A DNA stretch of 64,000 nt from Thermoleophilum album (GCF_900108055.1 NZ_FNWJ01000002.1:382382-446381), one strand, 5' to 3'. Counted from the first letter of the stretch, positions 42,424-51,170 are shown. Numbers and translations are program-made. The notes: generated by a model not told the origin, from the sequence alone.

Positions 42424-43256
42424 GCCCCTGCTCCTTTGGCGGCCCGCTGACCGTCGCGCGACCTCGCCTTGCGCATCACCACGATCGTGGCCGGCGCGCT
42501 TTCCGCGTCTGCGGGCAGAGCGATCCTGCGCGCCGGTTGTAGTCCGAGTTCGCGGCCAAGCCGCTCCAACTGGTGCGCCTCAAGTGTGCTCAGCCGCTCG
42601 CGTAAGTAACGGCGCCAACCACGTTGGCAGGCGTCGGTGCGCTCTACGCGTTGCTCGCGCTCGATGACAAGCTCGCGACCACGTCGGCCAACCGCAACCA
42701 CGCGCGTCGCGACCCGCCAACCGTCAACTTCCATCGATCTCCACGGCAAAGACAGCTCGTGCCAGGAGTTTTGCGCGATCCCGGCCGCACGGAGGTCGCT
42801 GTCGGTGCAAACCGCCAGCGCCAACAAGCCACCCCCGCACAAGTGGCGAACCGCCGCAGCGAGCAGCGGTCGCAGCCGCGCACCGACCAGCTGCACCAGC
42901 TGTTGGGGGGCGATCACCAGGGCAAATTGGAGCTTCGCGGGATAGGCGCGGTAATCGCTTGCGTCGGCGCGCACAACGGCGATCGGCAGGCCGCGCGCGC
43001 GTGCCGCGAGCTCGGCAGCTAGCGACCGATCCTGCTCGAACGCCCACACCTTCCGACCGCTGGCGCGCGCCAGCGTCAGGGTCACGCGGCCGGTGCCGGC
43101 ACCGAGCTCGGCGAGCGGGCCGGCCGGTGCCTGCCTCGCCAGCGCCAGCCACTGATCGATGTCGACTCGGTAGGAGCCGCAAGCGAGGTCGTGGAGCGCG
43201 ACCGTGGCGGCCTGTGGGGGGGCGCAAGTGAGCGGCGTCCCCGCGCCTGCGCTCAC
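42420..43256 (-). CDS. Class I SAM-dependent methyltransferase between murT and gatD
   Basis: 278 residues. The SAM motif I is LAELGAGTGRVTLTLARAS, followed by VWAFEQDRSLAAELAARARG (motif II acidic residue), ADASDYRAYPAKLQFALVIA and HLCGGGLLALAV. The C-terminal ~110 residues are basic (QRGWRRYLRERLSTLEAHQL). The GTG start overlaps the murT stop by 4 nt, and its stop overlaps the gatD start by 4 nt, so it is part of a coupled murT-X-gatD unit. Substrate unknown; a cell-wall precursor is a guess from context. Confidence 0.82.
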   Translation of the reverse strand: MSAGAGTPLTCAPPQAATVALHDLACGSYRVDIDQWLALARQAPAGPLAELGAGTGRVTLTLARASGRKVWAFEQDRSLAAELAARARGLPIAVVRADASDYRAYPAKLQFALVIAPQQLVQLVGARLRPLLAAAVRHLCGGGLLALAVCTDSDLRAAGIAQNSWHELSLPWRSMEVDGWRVATRVVAVGRRGRELVIEREQRVERTDACQRGWRRYLRERLSTLEAHQLERLGRELGLQPARRIALPADAESAPATIVVMRKARSRDGQRAAKGAGA

Positions 43257-44782
43257 CGATCTGCCCAGTGCTTGGCCGCTCCCTTGCGCGCCAGCCAGGT
43301 GCGGAGCTCGAGCAGCGCCGTGTAGGTCGGCAACGCGTAGAGCCGGCCGTCGGTGTGGCGGAGGGCCTGCTCCAGCGACTTCGCAACTTCCCGGTTCACG
43401 GCAAGCGGTGCTTCGACCCCCGCGTACTTGAGGCGCAGCGCCATCTCGGGGGCGCGAGTGCCACTGCACGACGCAAAGCGCACGCGACCGCGCAGCAACT
43501 CAAACTCGGCGTCCCAAATCCAGGAGACGTCGCGACCATCGGCAATTCCGTCGTTGAGCGCGATCCACAGGCACAGCTGCTGATCCTCGAGGACCAGGGT
43601 GCGCAGCACCTCGTTCGCGCCAACGGGATTCTTGATCAACATCAGCACGAGCTCGCGTCCCTCGAGCGTCACCACCTCGACGCGCCCGAAGGCGGCTTGC
43701 ACGTCGGCCAGCGCCGTCGCGGCGTCGCGCAGACCGAACCCAAGAGCGATCGCAGCGGCGCACGCGGCGAGCGCGTTGTAAGCGTTGTAGACGCCGGGCA
43801 GCGGCAGCTCGATGCGCGCGCGCTGCTCGTTGTGCTCGATCTCGACGAGGGAACCACGCATCCCGCGCAGCTCGACCCGCCGGGCGGCGACCGTCGGCTC
43901 GGGACGCCCATGCCCGCACGCCGGGCAGCAGTAGCGCCCAAGATGACCGAGCCACGAAACCGTGTACTCGTACGGCGCGCCACAGCGCCGGCAGTGCGTG
44001 GCATCGGCGGCGTGGTCGCGATGGGGGAGGGCACGTGCATCGTCCTCGAGCCCGAAGTAGAGGGCAGCTTGCGGCGTCGGTGCGACGTCGGCAACTAGCG
44101 GGTCGTCGGCACACAGCACCAGTTTGGTGCCCCACTCGACCAGCTCGTGGGCGAGTGCGGCCCACTCGTCGGCGAGCCGTTCCAGTTCGCCGTAGCGATC
44201 GAGCTGATCGCGGAAGAGATTCGCGAGCACCACGATGCGTGGGCGCAGCGCTCTGGCGACCGCACCGAGCCACGCTTCGTCGACCTCGAACAAGCCGACT
44301 TGGCCATCCCCCGGCCGAGCGTCGAGGAGAGCGGTTGCGACCCCCCACGCGAGGTTCGAGCCCGCTTGGTTGTGAACCACGGGGCGTCCTTGCGCGCGCA
44401 GGATCTGGGCGATCATCGCGGTCGTCGTGGTCTTGCCGTTGGTCGCCGAGACCAGTACGGCGCCGCCATCGAGGCGTCGACCGAGCGCTTCGAGGGCGTC
44501 CGGACGTAGCGCGAGCAGCACCCGCCCCGGCAGCGTCGTGCCGCCGCCGCGGGCGATCGCTCGGCTGGCTCGCCGGGCGATGCGCGCGCACGCTGTCGCG
44601 ACCGCGAGGGGGACGCCGAGGCGGCGGCGCGGCCATGGTCGTCCAGGACGACGCTGTGGCGGGCGGCTGGCGTTGGCGGGTGCGGAGGCACGCGCGGGGG
44701 AGGGGCGTTCCCCCTGCCCTTCACGTGTGGCTGCGCCCGCAGCGCCTGCGCGCGCACTTCTGCGCTCGGTCTCTAGGTCCAT
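43253..44782 (-). CDS. murT: Lipid II isoglutaminyl synthase subunit MurT
   Basis: 509 residues. Mur-ligase ATP site SATNGKTTTTAMIAQIL, QAGSNLAWGVATALLDARPG, EVDEAWLGAVARALRPRIVV, NLFRDQLDRYGE, and an inserted zinc ribbon (CRRCGAPYEYTVSWLGHLGR ... CCPACGHG). Then the C-terminal DUF1727 part (IKNPVGANEVLR). Amidates lipid II D-glutamate with GatD. ATG 44782 is 13 nt after the diacylglycerol-kinase-like gene; the first ~60 residues are low-complexity. Confidence 0.93.
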   Translation of the reverse strand: MDLETERRSARAGAAGAATREGQGERPSPARASAPANASRPPQRRPGRPWPRRRLGVPLAVATACARIARRASRAIARGGGTTLPGRVLLALRPDALEALGRRLDGGAVLVSATNGKTTTTAMIAQILRAQGRPVVHNQAGSNLAWGVATALLDARPGDGQVGLFEVDEAWLGAVARALRPRIVVLANLFRDQLDRYGELERLADEWAALAHELVEWGTKLVLCADDPLVADVAPTPQAALYFGLEDDARALPHRDHAADATHCRRCGAPYEYTVSWLGHLGRYCCPACGHGRPEPTVAARRVELRGMRGSLVEIEHNEQRARIELPLPGVYNAYNALAACAAAIALGFGLRDAATALADVQAAFGRVEVVTLEGRELVLMLIKNPVGANEVLRTLVLEDQQLCLWIALNDGIADGRDVSWIWDAEFELLRGRVRFASCSGTRAPEMALRLKYAGVEAPLAVNREVAKSLEQALRHTDGRLYALPTYTALLELRTWLARKGAAKHWADR

Positions 44783-44795
44783 CGTTGTGGCCAGC

Positions 44796-45755
44796 TCACC
44801 GGCCAGGCGTCCGAACCACCGATCCTGTCCGCTCGCTCTCGGCGGGCACAAGCACGGTGGCTTCGGCACGATCGGCAGCGACCACGACTCTGAGTGAGCC
44901 CCTCTCGACGGTAACGGTGCACGGTGATCGAGACACCGGATCGCCGTCGGCGTAGACGTCGAATGAGCGGTCGCTAATCACCGTCACCGTTCGGCCGCGG
45001 TCGGTGATGACCTCGGGCAGGGCGAGGTGGGTGCCAGCGAAGACACGGGGCAAGTTGCGGAGCAGGCGCAGGCGTGACGCGTGCGCCGTTGCCACGACGT
45101 CGAGGTAACCGTCGAACAGCGAGGCGTGTGGCGCAAGCCACATACCGCCGCCGTAGCACCCGGAGTTGGCAACCGCGACTGCGTAGCCGTGTAGCTCGAA
45201 CTCGCGACCGTCGACCACGACCTCGAACCGCGCCGGACGCCACTGGGCGAGCGCGCGAAGCGCGCCCAGCGCGTATACGAGCTGGCCGCGCACCACCCGC
45301 ACCTTGTTGGCGATCTCGTTGGCCAGGGAGTCGAAGCCGAGACTTGCGATCCCCAAAAACGGCTTGCCGTCGACCCTGCCGAGGTCCACGGTGCGTTCGC
45401 GGCCCTCCAGAGCGATCGCGATCGCCGCCGCCGGCTCACGGGGGATGCCGAGTACCCGCGCGAAGTCGTTCCCGCGTCCGGCCGGACAGATCGCGAGCGG
45501 CGTGCCGCTTCCCGCCAGCTCCCCCGCAACAAGCCGCAACAGGCCGTCGCCGCCGACGGCCACTACGCGCAGCTGGCGACCGGCGAGAGCAGCCGCCTGC
45601 CGGCGCACGTCGTCGGGGTCGTCAGCGACGATCGCGCGGTGGGCGACACCCCGACGCGCAAGCTCCGCCACGCAGCAGTCGAGCGCCAGCTTCGCTCGTC
45701 CTCCGCCCGCCGCTGGATTGGCGAGCAGCACGATCTCAGCGTGCCCTCGACTCAT
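44796..45755 (-). CDS. Diacylglycerol kinase-like lipid kinase, divergent active site
   Basis: 319 residues. VLLANPAAGGGRAKLALDCC and VVAVGGDGLLRLVAGELAGS mark the catalytic-domain family; CPAGRGNDFARVLGIPREPA and GIASLGFDSLANEIANKVRV follow, then a C-terminal beta domain. The usual GGDGT-x-N/x-E is GGDGLLRLVAGE (residues 68-79), losing the threonine and the typical following Asn/Glu, so activity or substrate may differ. Overlaps the amidotransferase gene as ATGA. Confidence 0.85.
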   Translation of the reverse strand: MSRGHAEIVLLANPAAGGGRAKLALDCCVAELARRGVAHRAIVADDPDDVRRQAAALAGRQLRVVAVGGDGLLRLVAGELAGSGTPLAICPAGRGNDFARVLGIPREPAAAIAIALEGRERTVDLGRVDGKPFLGIASLGFDSLANEIANKVRVVRGQLVYALGALRALAQWRPARFEVVVDGREFELHGYAVAVANSGCYGGGMWLAPHASLFDGYLDVVATAHASRLRLLRNLPRVFAGTHLALPEVITDRGRTVTVISDRSFDVYADGDPVSRSPCTVTVERGSLRVVVAADRAEATVLVPAESERTGSVVRTPGR

Positions 45756-46567
45756 CCTGCGGTAGCCGCCGCGAGACCCTGGGCACGCTGCGCGGCGGCG
45801 ACGCCCCGAGCTTCACCGGAAAGCGCGGGGTCGGGCTCTAGGCGCTCGATTCGGGCGCGCTCCACGAGGGCGTCACCGAGTACCCGCGCGACCGCCGGCT
45901 CGGTGGGATCGCTGGGGTCGGCGATCAGCAGAACGTCCTGCTGAACGGAGCGCCAATGCTCCTCGGTGAGACGCTCAGATGCCAGAAGGAGCCGTTCACC
46001 GTCCGACCACCAGTGCAGTTCGAAGACGCCGAGCCGGTAGGCGTACAGGCGCTCGCCGTCGCAGAGTAGGAAGTTGAGCGCGGAGAACGCTGTTTCGTCG
46101 ATCAGCGGCGCCAACGCGCGCTGCAGCGAGCGAACGGGTTGTGCTGCGTCGAAGTGCGCGAGCACGCGCACGAAGAGGCGTTCCGAGTCGGTGTCGCCGC
46201 GCACCTCGGGGGCATCCTTCGGCAGGCGCGGATAGCGCGCGAGCGTGCCGTTGTGACTGAAGGTGAACACACCGAACGCGAAAGGGTGCGTGTTCTCGAG
46301 GCGCAGGCCGCCGACGGTGGCGCGCCGCACGTGCGCGTTGAAGATCTGACCACGCAGCCCCGCGAGAGCTCGCAAACCCTCCTTCGCGGACCCCGCCTGG
46401 GGAAACCTGACGAGTCCCGGGTCGGATCCGTCGGGGCGCCGGTAGACCGCGATGCCGAAGCCGGAGTCGTGGCTTTCCGCCTGACGAATCAGGGGATTCG
46501 GCGCTTCCAGGAGCTCGTAGCCGAGCGAGATCGGCGCGCGGGCGACGGCTCCGAGCAGACGACACAT
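45752..46567 (-). CDS. Class II glutamine amidotransferase (YafJ/EgtC-like)
   Basis: 271 residues. It begins MCRLLGAVARAPISLGYELL, so Cys2 becomes the N-terminal nucleophile after Met removal. HDSGFGIAVYRRPDG, IFNAHVRRATVGGLRLENTH-type loops and FTFSHNGTLARY complete the Ntn glutaminase fold. Acceptor unknown. The hercynine-linked EgtC role would need the egt genes, which are absent here. Confidence 0.88.
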   Translation of the reverse strand: MCRLLGAVARAPISLGYELLEAPNPLIRQAESHDSGFGIAVYRRPDGSDPGLVRFPQAGSAKEGLRALAGLRGQIFNAHVRRATVGGLRLENTHPFAFGVFTFSHNGTLARYPRLPKDAPEVRGDTDSERLFVRVLAHFDAAQPVRSLQRALAPLIDETAFSALNFLLCDGERLYAYRLGVFELHWWSDGERLLLASERLTEEHWRSVQQDVLLIADPSDPTEPAVARVLGDALVERARIERLEPDPALSGEARGVAAAQRAQGLAAATAG

Positions 46568-46575
46568 CGCCGGGA

Positions 46576-46581
46576 AGTCTA
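46576..46581 (-). promoter_or_regulatory. -10-like TAGACT of a leaderless amidotransferase promoter
   Basis: On the minus strand TAGACT ends 8 nt before ATG 46567. Its TAG is the stop codon of the upstream HAD gene. Confidence 0.45.
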
Positions 46582-47463
46582 GGTGCCGTCGCTGCCCGCC
46601 CCGATCGCGCTATCCACGAGTTCCGCCAGCGACGCGGCAACCGCCACCGGTTGCGCCTCGTGACGCCATTGAGCCAGCTCGCGCTCGCTCGTCGAACCGC
46701 TCAGCACGAGCGCAGCCGGCAGCCCAGCGCGGTGCGCGCCGAGTACGTCCGCGTCCAGGCGGTCTCCGATCGCGAGTACCGAAGTGACCGGTCCTAGCCG
46801 CTCCCGGGCCATCTCGAAGATCAGCGGTTCAGGCTTCCCAACGATCGTCGCGCGCCGACCGCTGGCGTATTCGAGCAGCGCCACGAAGGCGCCGCTGCCG
46901 GGCATCGGGCCGCTCGGATGTGGATAAGTGGGATCACGCCCGGTGCCGATCATCGCTGCGCCGTTGTGGAGCGCGACGGTCGCACGCCGCAGGTGCTCGA
47001 ACGTCACCTCCGATCCGCCACCGACGATGACTACGTCGATGCGCCGCTCGTCGACGTCGGGCGCGAGCGGCGAGATCGGCACCAGTCCCGCCGCCGCTGC
47101 GTGGCGAGCGAGCTGCTCGGCGCCGACCACGAGCGCTGTACGCCAACGCTCGCCGGCTGCGAGACGGTCGCTTAGGTAGCGCTCCAGCGCAAGACCTACC
47201 GTGACGACGTCGTCGGCCGATACGCGCACCCCGGCGCGCCAGAGGCGGTGCACGTAACTTTCGACCGATCCACGCGGGTCGTTAGTCGCAAACACCACCC
47301 GCTTGCCTGCAGCCCGCAGGCGTTCTAGAGCTTCGGCAGCGCCGGCGATCGGCTGCGGCCCGATCCAAACGCAGCCGTCGAGGTCCACGATCACGCCCTC
47401 GTATTGGTGCAGCGGTGGCACCCCCGACGGACGCTCCGGAGTGCGGCGCTCTTCCTGAGCCAT
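46579..47463 (-). CDS. HAD-IIA family phosphatase (NagD-like)
   Basis: 294 residues. Motif I IVDLDGCVWIG (Asp27, Asp29), motif II FATNDPRGS, the IIA cap (about 95-190), lysine motif IVGKPEPLIFEMARERLG, and motif IV IGDRLDADVLGAHRAG. Substrate cannot be read from sequence; NagD-type enzymes act on small phosphates such as UMP, glycolate phosphate or aryl phosphates. First gene of the reverse cluster, divergent from the thioredoxin-TPR gene by 24 nt. Confidence 0.9.
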   Translation of the reverse strand: MAQEERRTPERPSGVPPLHQYEGVIVDLDGCVWIGPQPIAGAAEALERLRAAGKRVVFATNDPRGSVESYVHRLWRAGVRVSADDVVTVGLALERYLSDRLAAGERWRTALVVGAEQLARHAAAAGLVPISPLAPDVDERRIDVVIVGGGSEVTFEHLRRATVALHNGAAMIGTGRDPTYPHPSGPMPGSGAFVALLEYASGRRATIVGKPEPLIFEMARERLGPVTSVLAIGDRLDADVLGAHRAGLPAALVLSGSTSERELAQWRHEAQPVAVAASLAELVDSAIGAGSDGT

Positions 47464-47473
47464 GCGCCCTGTC

Positions 47474-47479
47474 TACCAT
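47474..47479 (+). promoter_or_regulatory. -10-like TACCAT of a leaderless thioredoxin-TPR promoter
   Basis: TACCAT ends 8 nt before ATG 47488, in the short divergent gap. Confidence 0.45.
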
Positions 47480-47487
47480 TGGCGGCT

Positions 47488-48333
47488 ATGGCGGGGGAAA
47501 CTGAGCACAGCAGCACTGCCACGCGTCTTGCGTCCGCGGCGCCCGAGCACGACGCCCGCCCCCCGATCGTCGATGTCGACGCGGCCACTTTCGAACGCGT
47601 GGTCGTCGAGGGTTCGAAGGAGCGACCGGTGGTCGTCGACTTCTGGGCTGACTGGTGCGCTCCCTGTCGGATGCTCGCGCCGGTGCTCGAGCGGGCGGTG
47701 CTGGAACGCGGCGGGCGGGTGTTGCTGGCAAAGGTCGACGTCGACCGCAACCCGACGCTCGCCGCGCGCTACGGCGTGCGCGGGATCCCCGCGGTAAAGG
47801 CGTTTCGCGACGGTCGGGTGGTGGCGGAGTTCACCGGGGCGCAGCCACCTGCGCAAGTGGCGGCGTTTCTCGACTCGCTGTTGCCTTCTGAGGCCGATGA
47901 GCTGGCGGCGATTGCGGCCCGCGAGCGCGACGAAGCGAAGTTGGAGCGCGCACTTGAACTCGACCCCCGCAATCCTGTTGCGCGTCGCGAGCTCGCGCGC
48001 TTGAGGATCGAGCAGGGTCGGCTTGAAGAAGCGGCGGCCCTGCTGCGAGAGGTCAGCGGGGACTTCGTGGCCGACGGTCTCGCCGCCCGTGTCGAGTTGC
48101 TGCAAGCCGGCGATCAACAGCTCGTCAAGCGCCTTCGCTCGGCGCTCTCGCTGCTCGCCGAGGGGCGTACCCGCGAGGCGCTCGAAGCGCTCGAGGCGTT
48201 GCTGCGAGATACTGCCGACCCGGTTGCGCGCGATCGTCTCCGGCGCGTGATCGTGGGCGTTTTCAACGAGCTCGGGCAAACGCATCCCTTGGCCACCGAG
48301 TTCCGTCGGCGGCTGGCCAGCTTGCTCAGCTAG
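47488..48333 (+). CDS. Thioredoxin-TPR protein (YbbN/CnoX-like)
   Basis: 281 residues. Thioredoxin domain with intact WCAPC (Cys57, Cys60; VVVDFWADWCAPCRMLAPVL) and cis-Pro GIPAVKAF, followed by TPR-like helices (ELARLRIEQGRLEEAAALLR, ALSLLAEGRTREALEALEAL). CnoX/YbbN proteins guard proteins from oxidation and hand them to chaperones; that role is inferred from architecture. Its TAG stop shares CTAG 48330-48333 with the convergent gene. Confidence 0.9.
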   Translation: MAGETEHSSTATRLASAAPEHDARPPIVDVDAATFERVVVEGSKERPVVVDFWADWCAPCRMLAPVLERAVLERGGRVLLAKVDVDRNPTLAARYGVRGIPAVKAFRDGRVVAEFTGAQPPAQVAAFLDSLLPSEADELAAIAARERDEAKLERALELDPRNPVARRELARLRIEQGRLEEAAALLREVSGDFVADGLAARVELLQAGDQQLVKRLRSALSLLAEGRTREALEALEALLRDTADPVARDRLRRVIVGVFNELGQTHPLATEFRRRLASLLS

Positions 48334-48965
48334 GGACGCGCCCGTTCGCGCAGCTCGTTCAAGCGCTCGCGCTGCCGCTCACGCAACCGCCCCTGGCGGC
48401 GTCGCCCCATGAGCGCCAGCACGGCGATCACCGCGACAACGATCAGTCCTCCGAGTAGCACCGACCCGAAGAACCCGACGCCGCCAAAGGGCAGGGCGGC
48501 TAGTTGCGCGATGCCCGCACCGACTGCCAGTAACAGCACGACGATCAGAGCGAGGAGCAGGAAGGCGCGCGCGCGCACCGCGAGGCTCGAGCCCGGCGGT
48601 GGCGCGATCAGCCCCACCAGTCGCAACACCATCAACTGGCGACGGCTCGGCGGCTCCTGACCGAGCTTCTGCACTGCCTCGGCGAGCTCGTCGGGGCGCC
48701 GCTCGGCGAGCGCCAGGGAGGCCTTCATCATCTGGCGAAGGGCGGGGCGCTCGTGCGGATGCGCGCCGGCCAGCGCCTCGTTGAAGTAGCGGCGGGCGGT
48801 CTTCGCGTCGTAGCGCTCGGCTGCACGCGCACCGAGGATCGCCCGCGCGGCAACTCGGTGTCGCTGTTCGCGCAGCAGCTCCTCGTCCGAGCGGGATTCC
48901 AGCTCGGGGATCGCCTGCAGGGCGCCGACGCGCATTTGACGCTTGACCTGACGCTGCTTCGCCAT
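48330..48965 (-). CDS. Two-helix membrane protein of unknown function
   Basis: 211 residues. A basic N-terminus (MAKQRQVKRQMRVGALQAIP) and helical, TPR-like region (about 25-110) precede two transmembrane helices (ARAFLLLALIVVLLLAVGAG and GFFGSVLLGGLIVVAVIAVL), then a very basic C-terminal tail (RRRQGRLRERQRERLNELRE). I do not recognise a named family. Confidence 0.75.
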   Translation of the reverse strand: MAKQRQVKRQMRVGALQAIPELESRSDEELLREQRHRVAARAILGARAAERYDAKTARRYFNEALAGAHPHERPALRQMMKASLALAERRPDELAEAVQKLGQEPPSRRQLMVLRLVGLIAPPPGSSLAVRARAFLLLALIVVLLLAVGAGIAQLAALPFGGVGFFGSVLLGGLIVVAVIAVLALMGRRRQGRLRERQRERLNELRERARP

Positions 48966-49000
48966 CGCCGCTCCGAGTGTGCCAGAGGCCGCGCCCGCCG

Positions 49001-49429
49001 TCAGCGCTCGAGCGCCGCGTCGAGCGTGATCTCGACCGCTTGGAGCGCCTGCGAAAGCGGGCAGTTGTTCTTTGCCTGCTCGGCCACCTCGGCGAAGCGG
49101 GCCTCGTCGATGCCGGGCACGCGCGCCCGTGCGGTGAGGTCGATGCGCGTGATCTTGAACCCCTCACCGATGCGCTCTAGTCGCGCCCGGGCTTGTGCCT
49201 CGACCCGCTCAGGCGCGAACCCGGCACGCTCGAGAGCCGCGCTCAGGGCCATCGCGAAACAGCCGGCGTGGGCGGCCGCCAAAAGCTCTTCGGGATTGGT
49301 GCCGGACCCCTCCTCGAAGCGCGACTCGAACGAGTAAGACCCTTCGAAGGCGCCGCTGCCGAGCGCGACCGTACCCTTGCCCTCCCTGAGGGACCCTTCC
49401 CAACGCGCCTTGGCAGATCGAAGCGGCAT
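49001..49429 (-). CDS. OsmC/Ohr family hydroperoxide reductase
   Basis: 142 residues. Two catalytic cysteines at Cys57 (AAAHAGCFAMALSAAL) and Cys123 (NNCPLSQAL), and the N-terminal beta part GTVALGSGAFEGSYSFESRF. The AHAGCFAMALS form is the OsmC subfamily. Reduces organic and fatty-acid hydroperoxides. A GGAGG lies upstream of its ATG. Divergent from the P450 gene. Confidence 0.92.
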   Translation of the reverse strand: MPLRSAKARWEGSLREGKGTVALGSGAFEGSYSFESRFEEGSGTNPEELLAAAHAGCFAMALSAALERAGFAPERVEAQARARLERIGEGFKITRIDLTARARVPGIDEARFAEVAEQAKNNCPLSQALQAVEITLDAALER

Positions 49430-49486
49430 CTGTGACCTCCGTTATCGGTCGAGGACGAGCTTCCAGCGGGCCGCTAAAGCTACCGT

Positions 49487-50848
49487 GTGAGCGTGCCGGT
49501 AAACGGTTTCCAGTTGCCCCCGGGGCCGCGTACGCCGGCGACGGGCCAGTTCTTGGAGTGGGTGATGCGGCCGTGGGCCGTTCTGGATCGCTGCTTCGCC
49601 CGCTACGGCGATGTTTTCACGCTGCGCTTGGCGCGGGTCGGGACGTTCGTCGTGGTGTCCGATCCGGCGCTCATCGAGTCAGTGTTTCGCGGCGACCCGC
49701 GGGTCTTCCATGCCGGCGAGGGCAATCGGGTGCTGCGTCCTTTGCTTGGGCCCCGGTCGCTGCTGCTGCTCGACGAGGACGAGCATCTGCGCGAGCGCAA
49801 GCTGCTGCTACCACCGTTCCACGGTCGCGCGCTAGCGGCGCTCGAATCCTTGATTCGGGACGTTTGCGAGCGGCACCTCGCGCACTGGCCGGTGGGGCAG
49901 CGTGTGCGGATCCGCCCGCTTGCGCAGGCTCTGACGCTGGAGGTGATCGCACGCGCGGTGTTCGGTCTGAGCGGGCGTCAAGCGGTCGACGACGCCTGTG
50001 TGCTGCTCCGGCGCGCGCTCGCCTGGGCGGCCGAGCGGCGCCGTCTGTTCACGTTCGCACTGCTAGGGCCGCAGCGCGTGGAGCGCAGCGGCATCTTGCG
50101 GGGTGCCTTGGCGCCGGTGGAAGCTTTGATCCGCGAGGAGGTGCGCCGGGCGCGTGCCGACACGCGGCTCGAGCAGCGCGAAGACGTGCTGGCAATGCTC
50201 GTGCGCGCACGGCGCGAAGACGGCAGCGCGCTGAGCGACGAGGAGCTCCGCGACGAGCTCGTGACCTTGTTGGTAGCGGGCCACGAGACCACCGCGACGG
50301 CGCTTGCCTGGGGTCTCGAGCGGCTCGCCCGACACCCGGAAGTTGTCGAGCGGTTGCGGCGCGAGGTCGCGAGCGGGGGGCACGCCTACCGTGATGCGAC
50401 GGTGCAGGAGATTCTCCGTCTGCGGCCGGTGATTCCGCTGGTCGTGCGGCTGCTCAAGCAGCCGGTCGCGCTGGGACCATGGTCGCTGCCGGCAGGCGTC
50501 GTCGTAGCGCCGGCGATCTACCTTGTGCATAAGCGACCCGACGTCTATCCGGAGCCGATGCGCTTCCGTCCGGAGCGGTTCCTCGAGCGGCCGCCTGGCA
50601 CTTACACCTGGCTGCCGTTCGGCGGTGGTGTGCGGCGTTGTATCGGCGCCAGTTTGGCGCAGCTCGAGCTCGCGCTGGCGTTGGCGGGCATCGTGCAGCG
50701 ATTTGACATAACCCCGGGGCGGCCGGGCGACGAGGCCCGGGTTCGCCGCGCCGTCACCTGGGCGCCGGCAGCAGACGGCGAGGTCGTGTTGGCAGCGCGG
50801 AGCAGCCCGGCCAGTACTGCCGCTCCTAGCGTCGCAGCAACAGGTTGA
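49487..50848 (+). CDS. Cytochrome P450
   Basis: 453 residues, soluble bacterial P450. I-helix oxygen-binding motif LVAGHETTATALAWGLERLA, K-helix ExxR in VQEILRLRPVIPL, PERF meander, and heme loop FGGGVRRCIGASLAQLELAL with Cys385. The N-terminus GFQLPPGPRTPATGQFLEWV resembles the CYP family with class-IV-like entries. No ferredoxin or reductase is adjacent; substrate unknown. GTG 49487 or 49493 (the latter 6 nt after TACCGT). The last 23 nt overlap the convergent DUF2905 gene. Confidence 0.93.
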   Translation: MSVPVNGFQLPPGPRTPATGQFLEWVMRPWAVLDRCFARYGDVFTLRLARVGTFVVVSDPALIESVFRGDPRVFHAGEGNRVLRPLLGPRSLLLLDEDEHLRERKLLLPPFHGRALAALESLIRDVCERHLAHWPVGQRVRIRPLAQALTLEVIARAVFGLSGRQAVDDACVLLRRALAWAAERRRLFTFALLGPQRVERSGILRGALAPVEALIREEVRRARADTRLEQREDVLAMLVRARREDGSALSDEELRDELVTLLVAGHETTATALAWGLERLARHPEVVERLRREVASGGHAYRDATVQEILRLRPVIPLVVRLLKQPVALGPWSLPAGVVVAPAIYLVHKRPDVYPEPMRFRPERFLERPPGTYTWLPFGGGVRRCIGASLAQLELALALAGIVQRFDITPGRPGDEARVRRAVTWAPAADGEVVLAARSSPASTAAPSVAATG

Positions 50849-51038
50849 GCAGCAGCGTCAACAGTGCGCTGAGGAGCAGCATCGTGGTGATCGGCAAATA
50901 GAGCGCGAAGTCGTCGCGCTTGATCACGATGTCGCCCGGCAGCCGGCCGAGCCCGAACTTTCCGGCCACCATCAGCACTAGGCCGACCAGCGCCAAGGTG
51001 GCGCCGGCTAGGAGGAGCAGCTTTCCGGTGCTTTCCAC
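50826..51038 (-). CDS. DUF2905 family small membrane protein
   Basis: 70 residues with two transmembrane helices: GKLLLLAGATLALVGLVLMV and LPITTMLLLSALLTLLLNLL, separated by KFGLGRLPGDIVIKRDDFAL, the family signature. Function unknown. Ends inside the P450 3' end. Confidence 0.85.
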   Translation of the reverse strand: MESTGKLLLLAGATLALVGLVLMVAGKFGLGRLPGDIVIKRDDFALYLPITTMLLLSALLTLLLNLLLRR

Positions 51039-51110
51039 GACCGTTCTCGCTGGCGCTCCGCGCTCGTGGCTGGTTCGGCGGCGGTGGTCACTTCGTTCTG
51101 CGAGCGACTT

Positions 51111-51170
51111 GGCTTGCGGAGGCAGAGTACCCGTGGGAGCGGCTTGCGGAGGCAGAGTGCCCGTGGGAGC
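51111..51170. repeat. 30-bp tandem direct repeat, two copies
   Basis: Units 51111-51140 and 51141-51170 start GGCTTGCGGAGGCAGAGT and differ at one base (A at 51129, G at 51159). They lie upstream of the DUF2905 gene and close to an AGTGT-N6-ACACT inverted repeat (51173-51188). The rest of the long gene gap 51039-51504 shows an A/T-richer patch (51188-51220) and a TCGCT...AGCGA hairpin (51365-51380) but no credible gene. Confidence 0.8.
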
